Of a stretch of 64,000 nt of DNA, positions 63,072-64,000 are shown piece after piece. The notes under the pieces are model-generated. The model had not been told where the DNA came from, searched no databases, and saw only the letters and a program-made list of their open reading frames with translations. Numbering within the stretch: position 1 is the stretch's first letter; every line of letters begins with the position of its first letter. The DNA lies in NCBI GenBank assembly GCA_965116345.1, contig OZ220680.1:2976001-3040000 (forward strand), read 5' to 3'. The position numbers were made by a program, and so were the translations under genes. This DNA comes from VXYL01 sp965116345 (GTDB lineage: Bacteria; Pseudomonadota; Gammaproteobacteria; Pseudomonadales; Azotimanducaceae).

Positions 63072-64000
63072 GGGGTAACCGCCGAGGAGTCCTGGACCAG
63101 CGATTTGATCACCCCGAAGGTCATCGCCAGCAGGATCGCGCAGACCGGCAATGCCGCAGCGATGGACGCCGCCTGCAGGGCCTGCAGGCCGTCGACGAGG
63201 AGCAGGAGGGCCGCCACGACTCCGATGGACACGCCCCAGATGACCCGGAAGCGGCGTGGCGGGTGGTCGTCGCCCATGCTGAGCATGGTGGCGATCACCA
63301 GCGTTCCGGAGTCGGACGACGTGATGAACCAGGTTGCCAGCAGGAACGTCGCCAGCGCGGACATCGCCCAGACCAGCCAGGGGATCTCCGTCATCAGGTC
63401 GATGGTCGTGTAGAGCGCGGCCTCCAACTCCCAGTTGCGGGCGAGTTCCATGATGCCCGCGGTGCCGGCGCCGCCGTCGGCGTTCAGTTCCAGGTAGAGG
63501 GCGTTGCCGCCGAACAGGCACAGCCAGATAATGCCGATCACCGTCGGGACGAAGATCGCGCCGATGATGAACTCGCGGATGGTCCGGCCACGGGAGATGC
63601 GGGCGATGAACAGTCCGACGAAAGGCGCCCAGGCGATCCACCAGCCCCAGTAGAAGATCGTCCAGGAGCCCTGCCAGTCGGTCTCGCCGGGTTCGTCGGC
63701 GATCCACAGTGCCGCGGGCACGAAGTGGCGCAGGTACGAACCCACCGTCTCGGCGAGGAAGCCCAGCAGCCACTCGACCGGCCCGAAGACCAGGAAGAAC
63801 CCGAGCAGAATGACGCTCAGGTAGATGTTCCATTCCGAGATGATGCGGATGCCCCGGGCGACGCCGGACACGGCGGACAACGTCGCGACGGCGGTGATGA
63901 CGGCGATCAGCACGACATAGGTCCAGCTGTCGTTAGCCACACCGGCGAGGACATCGAGGCTGGCGGCCATCTGCTTGACGCCGAGCCCGAGCGACGTGGC
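63068..64000 (-). CDS. BCCT family transporter, partial
   Basis: 310 codons present; the 5' end lies beyond the window. At the window edge the frame reads ATSLGLGVKQM, typical of betaine/carnitine/choline transporters. FYWGWWIAWAPFVGLFIARIS, RTIREFIIGAIFVPTVIGI and LATWFITSSDSGTLVI are the family blocks around helices 7-10; ITSSDSG is highly conserved. About eight membrane segments are visible. It imports osmolytes such as glycine betaine, choline or carnitine driven by Na+ or H+. The TAG stop lies in a GTAGGGGCGAC repeat, so the native C-terminal tail may have been replaced. Confidence 0.93.
   Translation of the reverse strand, partial: ATSLGLGVKQMAASLDVLAGVANDSWTYVVLIAVITAVATLSAVSGVARGIRIISEWNIYLSVILLGFFLVFGPVEWLLGFLAETVGSYLRHFVPAALWIADEPGETDWQGSWTIFYWGWWIAWAPFVGLFIARISRGRTIREFIIGAIFVPTVIGIIWLCLFGGNALYLELNADGGAGTAGIMELARNWELEAALYTTIDLMTEIPWLVWAMSALATFLLATWFITSSDSGTLVIATMLSMGDDHPPRRFRVIWGVSIGVVAALLLLVDGLQALQAASIAAALPVCAILLAMTFGVIKSLVQDSSAVTP

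Overview
The window is GC-rich, densely coded DNA from a Gram-negative bacterium. A TonB-dependent receptor, two small lipoproteins and an OpgB-like periplasmic glucan phosphoglycerol transferase place it most plausibly in Pseudomonadota, probably a marine or host-associated gammaproteobacterium. That placement is an inference from gene content, not a measured phylogeny. There is no phage, plasmid or complete insertion sequence. Several palindromic repeats sit at gene ends, along with a MITE-like element and a few gene remnants.

Layout. 1-1.3 kb: an edge with a palindromic repeat, a possible tiny gene, tRNA-Arg(TCG) and a truncated Uma2-like gene. 1.5-11.4 kb: small-molecule metabolism (VOC protein, amidohydrolase, SDR, two class III aminotransferases), a coupled OpgB-like/alanine racemase pair, and two lipoproteins. 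11.4-26.3 kb: a nine-gene minus-strand operon of MoxR/Bat type. It encodes a MoxR ATPase, a DUF58 protein, two vWA membrane proteins, a large DUF4175-like membrane protein, a DUF4159 protein, a TPR/HExxH metalloprotease-like protein and a caspase-fold protein without its cysteine. An enolase-superfamily enzyme leads it. Most junctions are 4-bp ATGA or GTGA overlaps. 26.4-31.4 kb: a two-subunit ABC exporter with a small membrane protein. 31.4-32.6 kb: an enolase gene fragment, a 182-bp MITE-like palindrome, and a phytanoyl-CoA dioxygenase-like gene whose stop codon lies in that palindrome. 33-38.1 kb: an FG-GAP/ASPIC lipoprotein fused to a vanadium-haloperoxidase-like domain, overlapping a sulfatase. 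38.2-44.1 kb: a TonB receptor with a six-copy tandem repeat in its leader, an enoyl-CoA hydratase, a Baeyer-Villiger-type monooxygenase and a TauD-type dioxygenase.

44.4-63 kb is rich in DNA-processing genes. A coiled-coil membrane protein diverges from a 1712-residue exonuclease-RecQ-UvrD fusion. An unknown 165-residue protein and a diverged copy of the 3' end of the fusion gene follow. After a beta-propeller glycosidase-like gene and a frameshifted SRPBCC gene comes a minus-strand triad: SNF2/RapA-like helicase, SbcD-like nuclease and SbcC/YhaN-like ATPase. An unknown 212-residue gene diverges from it. The fusion and the triad are the best candidates for uncharacterised genome-maintenance or defence functions. 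The window ends inside a BCCT transporter gene.
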